Positions 21,586 through 33,547 of a DNA stretch of 64,000 nucleotides are shown in pieces (positions within the stretch are counted from its first letter, which is position 1; each line of letters begins with the position of its first letter). Made by a program: the position numbers and the translations under genes. Location of the stretch: positions 930,001 to 994,000 of the forward strand of contig NW_026570259.1 in assembly GCF_019649055.1 (NCBI RefSeq). The letters run 5' to 3'. The notes under the pieces were generated by a model. The model did not search any database and was not told where the DNA came from. It saw nothing but the letters and a program-made list of their open reading frames with translations. The stretch is from Paramacrobiotus metropolitanus. Lineage: Eukaryota > Tardigrada > Eutardigrada > Parachela > Macrobiotidae.

Positions 21586-24500
21586 ATGGACGAAACAGGT
21601 GGTATTCCTAGAAGAAACAGTCGCCGCGATAGCGGAAGACCCGACGCAGTGATCGGCGATTCGCAACCGACCGAAGTTCCGGAATCACAGACTGATAGTG
21701 CGAAAAAGACCTACTCGGTTCCAGCATCCCAGTTTGCCCGGCCAGCAGCACGCGAAACAGGCCGTTATAATGGGCGCTCCAGTCCAATTTATTTCGACAT
21801 TACGTCGCACCAGGAACTTCCTGAAACAACGCATGATTTCCGTGCGCACTCTGTCAATGAATTTAGACAAGCAGATTTACGGCCGTTGGATTTGTTCATG
21901 TCGAACATCGAGGACAACGAACCCGCGACATTCCTCGACATGTCGGATAAATCTTTTGCTGACCTCACACAGGTACGCGCATCGAATACGGCGGCAGAAG
22001 CAGGACGAGATATCAATGATAGTGATTCGGAGATACCCGATAACACTCATTTGATTCGTCCGACCTTAGTTGAAATGGCTATGGCAGAGCAGAGAGCCAA
22101 AGAAGCGTTGAGAGAAGATATTGAGGAAGTGGCAAATCCCTTGCACGATATAGTTGATTCATTAAGCCGTCTAAGTGAAGCTTTGCTTTTTCGGCCGGCT
22201 CCCTTGGACATGTTTGCACCAACGCAGCAGTGGGATTACGCTCACCATTCCCAGTATGAAATGCGGGAGAATAGTCCTGGTCAAGAACCAGCGCAGCTGG
22301 AATCTTGGTCTGAACTGTCTAATGCGCCAGTAGGAGAGATGCCAATGGAGGAAGAGCTTGTCGGAGATTCAACTGCACCAAAGTTCGAAAAGCCGGAGGT
22401 TCGGCTTCAAATTCAGTCTGCTAATACGGCAACAGATATTTCAGGAGGATTTATCAAACCCTCTTCAAAAACTAGTGGTGATGACGCTGCTCTTGAAGAG
22501 AAACCAAACGTTCAGTTGGTTGTGGCTGGGGAAACGAAATCCGATAAACAAGAAATGCAGTCGCCTTCCGACGCTTCCGCTGGTGTTGCACCTGCCGATG
22601 ATTCACTTGTCGAGCTAATGAAGCACCGACCCGCACCACTGCCGCTTTTTAAGAGTGAACCGGATAGCGAAGTTTCCGACTTTGTAGACGACATTGAGGG
22701 TGCAAAAGCAGAACGGGGCATCAGTGATAACGATTCCGAGATACCTGATAACACTCATTTGATTCGGCAGACACTGGTTGACATAGCTATGGCAGAGCAG
22801 AGAGCCAAAGAAGCTACGGGTATCCCATCCGAGACAGTCGCACAAGGTGAGGGCAAGTGACGCAAGCGCTGCACAAATGAGCATCTGCTCCTTTAGGCTT
22901 TAACTACTTACCAACAGCGAACGTCGCGGAATTATTCGAGTTTTCTTAAGTGCATATTTTAATTTTCTTGCTGCATATACACGCAAAACCAGTTCTTTTT
23001 CGGGAAATGTTCTGCTTGCATATCTATATGTTTAGCTTGCATATGTTGTACTTGTGCTTGCATATGTTTGCTTGCAAGCGGCGGTCTGAATAATCGAGGC
23101 TTTGGAGACTGCGAATTTGTGAAACTCGGTTTTATTTTGTGTTAATTTTGCAGAAGCGGAAGCATCCCCTACAACGCAGCCGGAAACAGAGAAGTCCGTA
23201 TTCCAAAAACTCGGTGACATGATTCTGCACCCCATTCAGTCTATTGTCGAACCAGCCATTGAAATGCTAGTCGGTCCGATATCAACAGAATCAAAAGGGG
23301 AACCGGCTCCGGGGGCAACAGATGGTAACACGGCGGATTTCTGTTATGAGTAAAAATTATGTAATGGTGATTATTATGGTCCTCTGATAAACTGTTTACG
23401 CTTTTTAGCCGATTTCAAACCCGATTCACCTTCCGAGGCAATGCTAATGGGCACGGTCAGCCAACAGAGCGGAATGTTGTTACGGGACATGCCGGATTCG
23501 GCACTGACTCCTCACAGTTACGAATACTGCTATCCGCGCGTGGCATACTCGGAGTTTCTGGATGAACTAGCCAAAGAAAAAGCCAGGCGAGAAGCAAAAA
23601 AATTGGCTGACGAATCAGAGAGCGTCGTTTCTGTTGATTCGGCATCCGTAAGCGAACTGCAGCGCGTTGGGTCAGGTGGATTTGAGCCATCCGACAGCGG
23701 TGTCCAGGATGAATTCTTCAATGCCGCTCCAGACCTTCAGAAGTACCGCGCAAAGATTCACGCTATGTTTCCGAAAAAAGACAAGACGGCTTCGCCGCAA
23801 CCAGTCAATAAAGACCCCTCGGATGCTGGTCCGAGTTCTGGCGCCGACGCTCGCATGAGTACATTGAATGACAAGTCTGCTGGTCTTAGTGCCTTATTTT
23901 CACCAAAGCATGCAGCGGAACCTGAGGTCTTCTTATGTTCCATGAGCGGACACATGCATCCCGAAACCGATCTGGATGGAGAACTGGAGCTGGGACCGAG
24001 AAGTCCGTCCGGACATGAACTTTGTTATACGGAATCGGTGGAATGTTTGTGCAAAGATGCGACGGAACCAATGCACTGCGTTCACTCTGACCCAAGTTTC
24101 GAGTCGAAGAGCGCAACTTTCATCGAGCGCTCCATGGTATCACGGCAGCCGTTCGGAGATGGAGTGAGAATGCCCGCTGGGCTGGGTGCTGACGCACATT
24201 TGGCCAGGATTAAAGAGATCAGAGTCAAAAGCGCCATTGAAAAAGCAGAAGCATTACTTGCGACACTTTGCGGGAAACCTGTTGCGAAAGACTCGCAGCC
24301 GCTGACCTTAGGTCCGTATAATTGTCACACTGTTGAATCCGCGGAGGTCTTTGAACGCCTTATGCAGTATGGGGCAGACCCACAAGATATGTCCTTCGAC
24401 TCGAAATCACAAAGCCTAATGCACGAATTTGAAAGCAGCTTAAATTTGCCTTCCGGAAAAGCCACTGGTGTGTCGGATCAGCCCGGCAGAGCTGTGAAAA

Positions 24501-25109
24501 AGCGTAGACTGACTGAGCGTTTAAGTTTGTTCTTCGAAGAAGAAAAGCGATTGAATCTGGAAGATGCGGAAATTCTAATGCGACAGGATATGTACCAAGA
24601 AATGTCCGGGGTACCAGTGGAGAGTTCCCCGGTCAAACGAAAATCCGGGTTTCTGGCCACCATACGTAAACTGTTCCGTCGCAAGGAAAATGGTAAAAAA
24701 GAGGCGAATTCTGCTCGTTCTTCTGAACAGGATGTTGCAACATCAGCTGAGGCCTTGCATACTGCTAAACCTGGTGTTGAGGAAGACATCGATGACCTGG
24801 AACCATTGGGAATGCCCTTGCGTAGTTGTCCAGCGATGATCTCATTTCCAAATCTTGTAACGTTGCACCTGGATGACGATACAAAACGCAAGCGGAAGTC
24901 CGTTGAAAAGTTGTCATCAGCAAAGCCTGGCGAATTCGGTGCGTCATGGCCAACCGAGGATGCATCAACTCTGCGCTCAGGTACTGATTTGACTATGTAG
25001 TGGAACTAATGCGTAAGAAATTAACTGTATCAGTTCTCAGTTCTCTTTTTTTGTAGCTAACACAACATCTGAGGGTGAGCATTGTCCACTCTTTATCTGC
25101 TGCATGTGA
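21586..25109 (+). CDS. Large Ser/Glu-rich disordered protein with an internal duplication
   Basis: Four exons join in phase 1 throughout: 21586-22846, 23154-23324, 23409-24980 and 25057-25109 (1018 residues). The composition is Ser, Glu, Asp, Ala and Pro rich, with few hydrophobic runs, no signal peptide and no membrane helix, which predicts intrinsic disorder. A block containing SEIPDNTHLIR, then TLV, then AMAEQRAKEA occurs twice, near 22020-22115 and 22730-22815, and is also very similar at DNA level, so the duplication is recent or under constraint. Basic clusters (VKKRRLTERL, KRKSGFL, TIRKLFRRKENGKK) could be nuclear-localisation or phosphorylation sites. The C-terminus ends FICCM. I do not recognise a family; it is probably lineage-restricted. 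Confidence 0.7.
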
Positions 25110-25205
25110 CAGGCCACATGTTCGGCATTGTATCGGCATGTCTTTCCTTGAGGTTATTACAGCCGGCCATTTGCAGCATCGCGCTGGGATCGCTCGGCAG
25201 TCGGC

Positions 25206-26533
25206 ATGGAGCCAGGAATGACCGACTCGGTGCAGATTGACCGGACTGGCATTGCGCACATGGATTTATCCTACTATGAGCCGAGTAATCATAGCGGAGA
25301 TGCGGGAGAGTCCGGATTCCGTGGTGGAACGGTTATGCCCGGGGGACCGTCTAATTTGCCTAGTAAGAATGGCCAATGGGGCATCACAACACCTACTGTA
25401 TTACTTTTGGAATTTAGTCGATATGGATGCTGTACATCCCTTTAAGAAAGTAATGGAGTACGGTGGACTGTATGAAGATCATTGTTCCATTATCCTCTTT
25501 TGGGCGTGCTATCTTCCTTCTCGTCTGGGCACTAACTACACTCATACGATGGAGCATCTGTACAGGTACTTGTACTTAAACGCTGGCATTCTTAAACGAA
25601 TATCCATCTTGCTGTCAAAGCTGTTGAGGCTGCACTGCCAACTACAGTGTAAATTTGCTTGTGACAGATATGTGGCAACCTGTCTGGACTTGTTGGCGGA
25701 TAAAAACTATAAGCTTGTCTTCTTTAACGGAGCTACAGCTCATGAATGCGAACCACCGCTCCCATGGCTGCGCGATGTTTTTGCTCTGATGAATCACGAG
25801 TAAGAAAACCTTTAATTGAGTTTCGCTTGCTTTTTTTCACGAACTGTCCTTTCAGCAACTCAAAGAAAATGTTGGAAAAGATCTTAATTGTACATCCTGA
25901 CGATCATCTAAGAAATCAACTGAAGTTTATTGATAGCACTGGTTTCAGGTAAGTGCTTAATTGTCACGAGCCAGGTTACGCACCTGTTAACCAGTTAACC
26001 GTACGTACCGGTTAACCTTATTTACTGCGGTATATGTTAGTCTTTTCACTTTTGTTGTAATTATTCTCTTAAATCCATCATACATAGTCACAATTTCTTG
26101 TTAATGAGTTCATTTCAGCAAAGCGTTTACCGGCAAGATTGAGTATGTAAACAATTTGGCATCCCTTGAAGAATCCATCTCACCGGAAGCTATGGTAAAG
26201 CTTTGTCGAACGATGTCGACTACTTTTGTGCTTGCGATTTTTAGCGTTTCTCGAATAATACCTCTATTTCAAAGCGATAATCACAATAAATTCCTAATTA
26301 GACACATGGCAAAACTTAAGAATAATTTTTCATCATGCATGATACAATAAGTTGATAACATAATGGCCCGGTTAAATCTAAAAAATGTATTTCAACGTTT
26401 GTGATTGTAGGAATTTATGACGATTCCGGATCACATTCGGGCCTACGATACGGAGCTTGCTAATGGAGTAGTCCCACCCGGTCGTACAGTTTATCATCCA
26501 ATGTCAATGCAGTTTAGAGGAACTTCGGCATAA
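25206..26533 (+). CDS. BCH / CRAL-TRIO domain protein (BNIP2-caytaxin-like)
   Basis: Six exons join in phase: 25206-25362, 25418-25565, 25668-25799, 25856-25948, 26119-26194 and 26411-26533 (242 residues). After about 50 residues the BCH fold begins: IDMDAVHPFKKVMEYGG, then IILFWACYLPS, TMEHLYRYVATCLDLLAD, YKLVFFNGATAHE, ILIVHPDDHLRNQLKF and FTGKIEYVNNLASLEESI. These align with the conserved blocks of BNIP-2, caytaxin (ATCAY), PRUNE2 and the Sec14-like part of ARHGAP1, including the LNGAT and IVHP motifs. Such domains bind small lipids or Rho-family regulators and kinesin light chain. It lacks a RhoGAP domain. Two introns are under 60 bp. The start Met is the first in-frame one, and an earlier exon is possible. 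Confidence 0.8.
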
Positions 26534-26976
26534 TGTGCACATATATAGTGAAACAATTGTGCCGTTGTGTATGTCAACCGATGTTACTTGTAGTTTTGTG
26601 GTTTTACGGTTTTATCTTTTTAATCAAGCAGTGCTGCTGTTTGTTGCTGTTTTTTGTGGTGGCATGATGCCAACTTCCCAGATAAAAATGGACTGCTTCG
26701 AACCTCATCGTTTTTATAGTCAGTTCGAACAACGAGGTTGCTCGTCCGACTGGTGCAATAAGATGCATCCTCACACTCAGGCCTTCGTTTTTGTTGCTCC
26801 TCTGGTTTCCCTGCACTTCCCGACAACATCACCAGCGGGGCAGCAGATTTTTAGTAACTAATTTCCAAGAAAACTAGTTGTGAAAAAAGTACGTACTACG
26901 TACAGAATCAACTTGTCACAATAAAACCACATTGGCGCTACCGCATTGGCACATTACAGTAGCGCATTGGCGCCGG
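26534..26976. other. 3' UTR of the BCH gene and short intergenic
   Basis: AATAAA at 26920-26925 is a plausible poly(A) signal. Three copies of a GCGCATTGGC/CGCATTGGCAC-like motif lie at about 26935-26975, just before the Unr gene. Confidence 0.45.
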
Positions 26977-27016
26977 TGACGTAAATATTGATGAAAAGCA
27001 TGGATACATCTCAGGA
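26977..27016 (+). repeat. 40-bp exact direct repeat, copy 1
   Basis: Identical to 27385-27424 over 40 bp. It contains an ATG (26991) and reads MKSMDTSQD, the same N-terminus as the Unr start at 27399. An open frame continues from this copy to 27221 and could be an alternative first exon ending near a GTAAGT at 27209. Confidence 0.8.
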
Positions 27017-27384
27017 TCTGCGGGTTACCGGAAGGCTCGGGAAGAGTGATGGGTATAATGGTGCAAGCCACAAAGGGACACTGCACGCCTTCCAGCAAGT
27101 CGAATACTGCTTGGCAACTATTGAAAGACACGGTACAGCTAAGACCGTTCGGAAAACTCATTTTAGTTTGTCGATCGTACGAAAAGATGGGAAAGATATC
27201 GTAGAATATTGTAAGTTCTGATGCACATGCTGTTTATCACTTAATGATAATGGATGCATTTTTAACCCATTACATTCCGTGTTTTGCAGACTTCTGACAG
27301 CGTAATATAACAAAATCCAAAAAGAGGTCTTATTAAGAAAAGGATAAAAATTTCGTACTAGTACCGAAACCTGATACGGGACGC

Positions 27385-27424
27385 TGACGTAAATATTGAT
27401 GAAAAGCATGGATACATCTCAGGA
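27385..27424 (+). repeat. 40-bp exact direct repeat, copy 2
   Basis: Second copy of the repeat at 26977-27016. It carries the start codon (27399) used for the Unr model. Confidence 0.8.
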
Positions 27425-30400
27425 CGCCAATGTGGACTACAAGCAGCTCTTAGAACAACAGATTAAAACTAATGCTGAACTGACAAGTGTGAGTAACTGA
27501 TCTGTTTACGCTTCTGATAATACATGTAAAACTTGCGAATAACGATTTGGAGGTTGACTTAGGCTTTGGAAAGACTTACTCTGGGAGGACGCCTTCAGTT
27601 CATCCCACCTGCTCGTTTTATCAAACCCGAACCCAAGCCACCCACCCCAGCAGTTTTGCCTCCGCGTCCTCCTGCTGCTACCGCCGAGCCTGTAGCTGTG
27701 GAAACACCTAAAGATATTGAACTGCATCGCGTCAGAAGCTGTCCCGTTAATCTGGACCACGCCCGCTCAGCCTTGGCTTTAGTATGTGTGAAAGTTTCGT
27801 TAAGTGATTCTTGAGAGGTCGTCAGATTGGTTCGCTATTTAATCTGGGTCTTTTTCTTGTAGCATGGCAACCAGTCGCAAAAGCAGCGTCAACTGGACAA
27901 TTACTGTAAGCAAAAACGACTTGATTTTTGCGAAATTACTTGCATGTTGCAAGCGCAGGCAGGCTTAGGAGGCGGCAAAAAAGTGACCTTTAAAAAAAGT
28001 TAAAAAAACCTTTAAAAAAGCATTTTTTTTGGCTTGGTTGATGCCTTGTTTGAACATACAGGGGTGCCGCGCCAAATTCGGACAGTTGCGTAAATTAATT
28101 TAAAAATATTCCTTTACTTGGTTTTACTCTTCTTCTTGCCTTTTTCTAGTGTAACTTTTTATTGCGGATCCAAATATGCTAAAATTTGAAATGCTGGATG
28201 GGACATTACGCAGCCGACCGGTTAAAACCAGGATGGGGTAGTGGTCATTTCCAGAGGGCTTATAACTGACCTTCTAGAAAATTCCCCAAGTGACATTTTT
28301 TCATAAAGATTTTTATAAACTGTTGAGTGGCCCTAAAGGTATGTGGTATGGGTCAGCGAAAACTTTCCCGTGATTGGTGCTCGAGGTGACTCAGAAAGAA
28401 GGTGCACCTCCCATAGACTTGAATGTTAAAAGGTGCTTCCGGAAGAATGTGGTTGCCTAGCACGCAGAGATACATAACTTCGAGATGATGTTTTTGAAGA
28501 ATGAGAGATGCATTAAGGTAGAGGATTTTTGTATTCTATCTGTTTTCTACCAAGCATGCGATAAGACAGAGCAGGCAGAAGGATCAAAGAAAACACCGAC
28601 AAATCAGTGGCCAAATAAATAATGCGCTGGTGCGAAAATGTGTTGAAACGGGATGTCTCGGGCCTTTTGGTCATAAACAAGAGCTTAAAGTGTTGCTCAG
28701 TGCTTAGTCACAGAGTTTTTTTACATAGTACACACATCCGACCTTCCGCGATTTCTGTGCGAGCTTTTAAAGGGCACCGTCCACCATTCTGACAATGCCT
28801 CCAGTAATATTGCAAAGGTCATGTCCCTGTCATTGGAATAGAATGAACTCAGCCGAATTTAGTAAGGGCATTAAATGGCAAACAGCCCAGCGTAAACATT
28901 TTTGGACTGTAGCATCAGTGGAATTTCTTAACAAATTTTAAATGAGAGGGAGACTAGGATGGTCTTTGGGTCGAACCACATTTTTATTCGGGTCTGCTTT
29001 AGTTTAAATGTTGCTGTATTGCAAGCCACGCCCTCAACCTCGCGACCCATAGTGAAAAACATGCATAAAGCATACAGTAATAATAAAAAATTGAATAACT
29101 AACAATTTATTAGTGGGTGGCCTACAGTGATTTTTAAGAGAAACTGTCCGAACTTGGCGCGGCACCCCTGTAGTATTCGGGTTTCAGTGAATTAAAATAG
29201 TTAGAACTTCCTTTTACTGATCCTTTCTGTTTGTTTTTATGGCACAACCATTTAATTCGAATCTGTTGAAATGCTAGTTGCTTTAATTTGAATTCATCCC
29301 CACATCCAGTAATTATTTTCATAAGTAACTCGGTTTGCAAATCTTTTTTTAGCAATAAAATATAATGATCTAGAACACGAATTATAGTTTTGTTGTGAAG
29401 CACTTAAAACACGTGGCAGGGGTTCGCAAACTTCATATTCATATAGGCGAGAAATGGTGAATTCTAAGATGAAGATCATCTTATAATTTTCAAAGTCTGC
29501 TACCTATGCTAAAATACAACTTATTTCTATCAAAATTTAATCCCATTTCCTAGACAAATAAAACATTTTCCACCCACTTTGATGTGGTTAGTCTCCCACG
29601 GAGGCACGCCCTTTATGGTATACTTTTTTATATTGTTCATGCTCATACCCGATCACGAAATTTGTTCACTATTTTTATTTGATTGTTTAGGCGAAACCTA
29701 CTTGCACCGTATTGGGCGTGCTGCGGACGGGCAGACCATGTTTAGCGTTGGAGTCATTGCTCAGCCCTGCGCCGCCGATCGCTTTGGAGTAATATCGGCG
29801 AAACTGCCTAACGGGTGGGGTACCTGGACATGATTTCTTTTGCAGCAGCCATTTCTACTCTAATGCTAAAATTTATAGTGATATCGGGGAATATACGTAT
29901 AACGAAAGTGATCTAATGGGCAAACCATATGCTGCACCGAACATTGGGGATTTGGTCTACTTTGTGTATCCAAATCGTGGACCGAAGGATGTCCGTACGG
30001 CAGCGTTTGTTATGCCCATGAAGTTGCAAAGTGCGAGCTGGTATCGTGCGCCAAACCACCGTGAACGTGTACGTAGCTTTAATGTTGCTGATATTCCAAT
30101 ATTTCCAAGTAACTGATTCGCAAAATTTTATAGGGAATCGTCCTGCGAGTGATGCGTCATCAAGGAGGAGTATACATTGGCACGGCATATAACAATGTTG
30201 TAATGTTCGCTCCTTTTCGGGCTGTGGTTCATCCATGCCAGTACACGCGCCGCGGCGATCATGTCGAATTCAACATTCCGCCAAATTACGTGCCCCCAAA
30301 GGTGATGCCAAATACAGCTGAAATAGAAATACTTCGTCCAAATGAATATGGTTTTTTTAAGGACACGAACGCCTTCAGCTTCACGGAAGGTCTGATCAAT

Positions 30401-32721
30401 GTTTGTGTGGTGCCAGCCGGTAGTTTATGGGAAGGTTCTCTGAGTGAGGAGAAGATTGTGGGATACGTTAGTCGAGTTCCGTCCCAACAGAACAACAATA
30501 CCGGTTTAATCCAGTTCATGGATGAAAAGAAGATTAATCCGGATCAAACTCTGAAGATGTCCTATATTGCTTTTAACCCGAAGGATGTTAACTACGACCA
30601 CAGCTCGTTGGTGAAAATGAATCACAAGGTGAGCAAATGGTTTTCAGTGCTGTTGCGCAATTACATCAAGGGTTCTGGATTTCTAGGTTAGTTTTAGAAT
30701 TCTCGCCTGTGGTGAAAAGCGAGCTCCAATAGCTGTCAATATTGGCATCGAGGAAGGTCTGGAGAAGTTCCGCGGTCATATTGTAGCCGTGTGCAACGGA
30801 TATGGATTCATTGAGCATGAGCATTTGACCGATATCTGGTTTCACTTTACGTACGCTGCTTAAAAATGATCACTTGCAAATTTTACATGAGAGCTGTACG
30901 GAAACTTTTTATTTCTTTGCATCTGCAGTCGTTTACGCCCGGGTGTGGACGGCAGAAAACTGCGCATTGGATGTTTAGTTGAGTATTCGCTGCTACCGCA
31001 AAAGCCGGATAGGAGTGGCTTGCAAGCCTGTCAAGTGCAGCCGCTGTTGCATCAGTATCTTCCGGGATATCAGGTAAACATTACGGTTTTCCGATTCTAC
31101 TACAATTTTAGTTTGCTTACTAAAACTATAATTAAAAAAAATTAGGATGATGGTCACTTTCTCGATACCATTTTCGACTAAAACCATGGTACCATTATTA
31201 CAGAGACTGGAGGACGATGCATGGCACGTGGGAGTTGTGGAGCGTGCACTGCGAAACACTAACCCAGCACAAAGCCAGTACCATGGTTTAATTCGAACTC
31301 GCATTAACGGTAATGGTTAACTCTGTATTGCCTCCATATTAACGATATTTTTAGTTTTGCGGTCGTTTGGCTTTTAGATCAAGAAGAGGTGTATTTATTC
31401 TCCATGAGTGGTATCGTGCGGAAATACGAAGCGCTGCAGGTTGGAGATCGAGTGAAGTTTCAAGTTGGACTTGACGGACAAACTACGCTCCGTAGAGCGG
31501 TTAATATAATTCGCACGGCGTATGTGCTACAAGTGAAGACTTTGCGAGCCGATGGCGAGGTGCGTCCCCTCATTAGTAGAAGTCTTTAAATGCAGATCAC
31601 ATGGACGGTATCGAATACGCGTTGCAGTTTGGATTCTTATACTTTGGAGGACAGGACTTGTTTTTCCACTCTAGCCAAATTAGAAATCGCATGCGACCAC
31701 ATCAGGGTGACTGGGTAGAGTGTGCTTTGGCTAAAGACCGACATGGAAGATTGTGTGCATCTAGTGTGCGGATTCTGCATCCACGGTACGGTTTTACTCT
31801 TTCAGTTTACAAATAATAATTGCCTGGAAAGCGGACATTATTCCAACATGAGAAGATTGGATAAAACTTTCCTTGACTACTCTGTACATACAATCAGAAT
31901 CAATACACTGATTTGTAGCGAAATGACACGAGAAAACTATGAGAAAGCGATGACACTGAATCCACGGGTAGAAGGTGATTTCCCTCGTCCGCACATCCAA
32001 CCGCGTAATGGAGGCATGAGTGATAAAGACTACAGTAATATGGAGGACTTTGATTTGGATCATGGTTATGGGTAAAGTCAGACCTAACTCTACAGTAACG
32101 AAATGAAATTCACTGAATAGTGATGGTAAACTGTCTGCATATACGTGCAGCCTGCATAGAGTGATTTCGTTTTGGACGCTTCGTTTTTAAAGACCTTCAA
32201 CTTTTTTCAGAAGCTCCGGGCAACCGCGCAGCCATAATGTTCCCCGAGAGCCCTATTGGCTGGTTGTCGTGCCGGATATGTTCCGTGACAGCTGTAAAGC
32301 TAAGGCTAGTCAGATTAAGGTGCCTAAGCATCTGCATGACGCTTGGCTTAACGGAATGTCTACCACCATCAACTTCAAGCCACCGGACGTTCCCGCCTCC
32401 GTGGCAACTAATTCAACGTCCAAGTATAACGGTGAACTGGGCGATTTTGAGCGAACGAAGGCTAGCGAAATTTCAATTCAGGATCTGGTTAAGGCGCAGC
32501 AGGAGTTCAAGCAAATGCGCTCGAGCACCGGTGAAAAGGGTGACAGCAACGAACTGCCCAGTATACTTCGGGGAGCAATTACTACACCGCGTACTAGCAA
32601 CTGGTTGGTTGAGAGTTCCAACACTGTACGGGCTTTGCAGCCGGATCCGCGAAACTTTGTGCGCGCCACAAAGTCACACGAGTTTCATATGGGTCGTGGC
32701 CGCGCTTTAAGCCGTTATTGA
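27399..32721 (+). CDS. unr: Unr/CSDE1-type multi cold-shock-domain RNA-binding protein
   Basis: Thirteen exons: 27399-27488, 27563-27781, 27863-27905, 29691-29814, 29846-30068, 30134-30628, 30687-30850, 30929-31073, 31204-31309, 31378-31559, 31596-31785, 31919-32071 and 32211-32721 (about 880 residues). After a Pro-rich N-terminus come repeated cold-shock folds: GVIAQPCAADRFGVI; FRGHIVAVCNGYGFIEHEHL then DIWFHF; WHVGVVERALRN; and QFGFLYFGGQDLFFHSSQI with RPHQGDWVECAL. These alternate with degenerate CSDs, as in Unr. The C-terminus (ALQPDPRNFVRAT) resembles a SUZ-C tail. Unr binds single-stranded purine-rich RNA and controls translation and decay, often with PABP. Intron 3 (about 1.8 kb) holds a transposon. 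Exons 10 and 11 join only if a GC donor at 31554 is used or one base is off. Confidence 0.85.
28059..29170. mobile_element. Tc1/mariner-like non-autonomous DNA transposon in Unr intron 3
   Basis: The ends are inverted repeats of about 30 bp: the left begins CAGGGGTGCCGCGCCAA then ATTCGGACAGTT, and the right end is its near-perfect reverse complement. Both sides are flanked by TA (28057-28058 and 29171-29172), the target duplication of the Tc1/mariner group. The 1112 bp interior has no long open frame or visible DDE/D motif, so it is a non-autonomous or decayed copy. A hAT origin was considered because of the CAGGGG tip, but there is no 8-bp duplication. Confidence 0.75.
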
Positions 32722-33547
32722 CGCAACTGGCATCAAATTTTAGTAGCAGTACCGGTAGGCTGCAACCCATCAGCAGTTGCATTTACCGCTCGTTAAAATT
32801 ATATTGCTATCGATGTTATAATTATTAATCTTATTCTTAGCATGAACGCTCGCATCAGAGATAGATAGATATGCGAGATATGTGCTGTTATTTTGCGCTG
32901 CGCTCCCAGTGAAATAGATATCAGAAACTAATTTTCACATTTCTTTGTCTATTATTTATTATGGTCTTTTCTGGTATTCTGGTTTCTGGTGGTGGGATAT
33001 TCCTGTTTCTATTGTTAATAAATACATTTAATATTTATTTCTATAAAAAATCTTAATGTTATTGCTGCGTGACCTTTATATAAATCATATTGAAGTGCTA
33101 CCGTAGGCCGTAAATGTAAAAGCGTAGACGCCAAAGGGTACGGTACGGTGGCATTCCACTACAGGAACTGAAGAAACTAATTTGCTTTCCAATTATAAAC
33201 TAACAGCTGGAGACAGGCCAAAGCTGTTTCTTTTACTGCCGAACCCGGAAAGCCGTTGCAAATACGGAAACATGGGAGAAGTTTTTTGTTGACTCTATTG
33301 TATTTTACTTCAGAATGTTTGTTAAAAACACACCACCATTGCTTTGCAATGCTCTTTTTGCCTTTTCAAACCCAATAAATAACCTTCATAATATCGAACA
33401 CTGCAAAATAGGGGCAAAATTATATCGCAGTATTAATCTCCTTAGTGCTTGTCATTAGAAGCTCAAAATACAGATCACGGTTGTTAACAAAACAATTCTG
33501 GCGATGTACAGCTATAAATTTTGTTGCGAGATCGTTAGCTACACCAG
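32722..33547. other. 3' regions of converging genes
   Basis: AATAAA at 33017-33022 is a likely poly(A) signal for the Unr gene. No other gene seen. Confidence 0.45.

Noticed and set aside
26991-27221. Separate small gene upstream of Unr
   Set aside because: The first 40 bp duplicate the Unr start and the rest has no recognisable domain; an alternative first exon is the better reading.
28059-29170. hAT transposon, because of the CAGGGG tip
   Set aside because: No 8-bp target duplication; the flanks are TA on both sides, as in Tc1/mariner.
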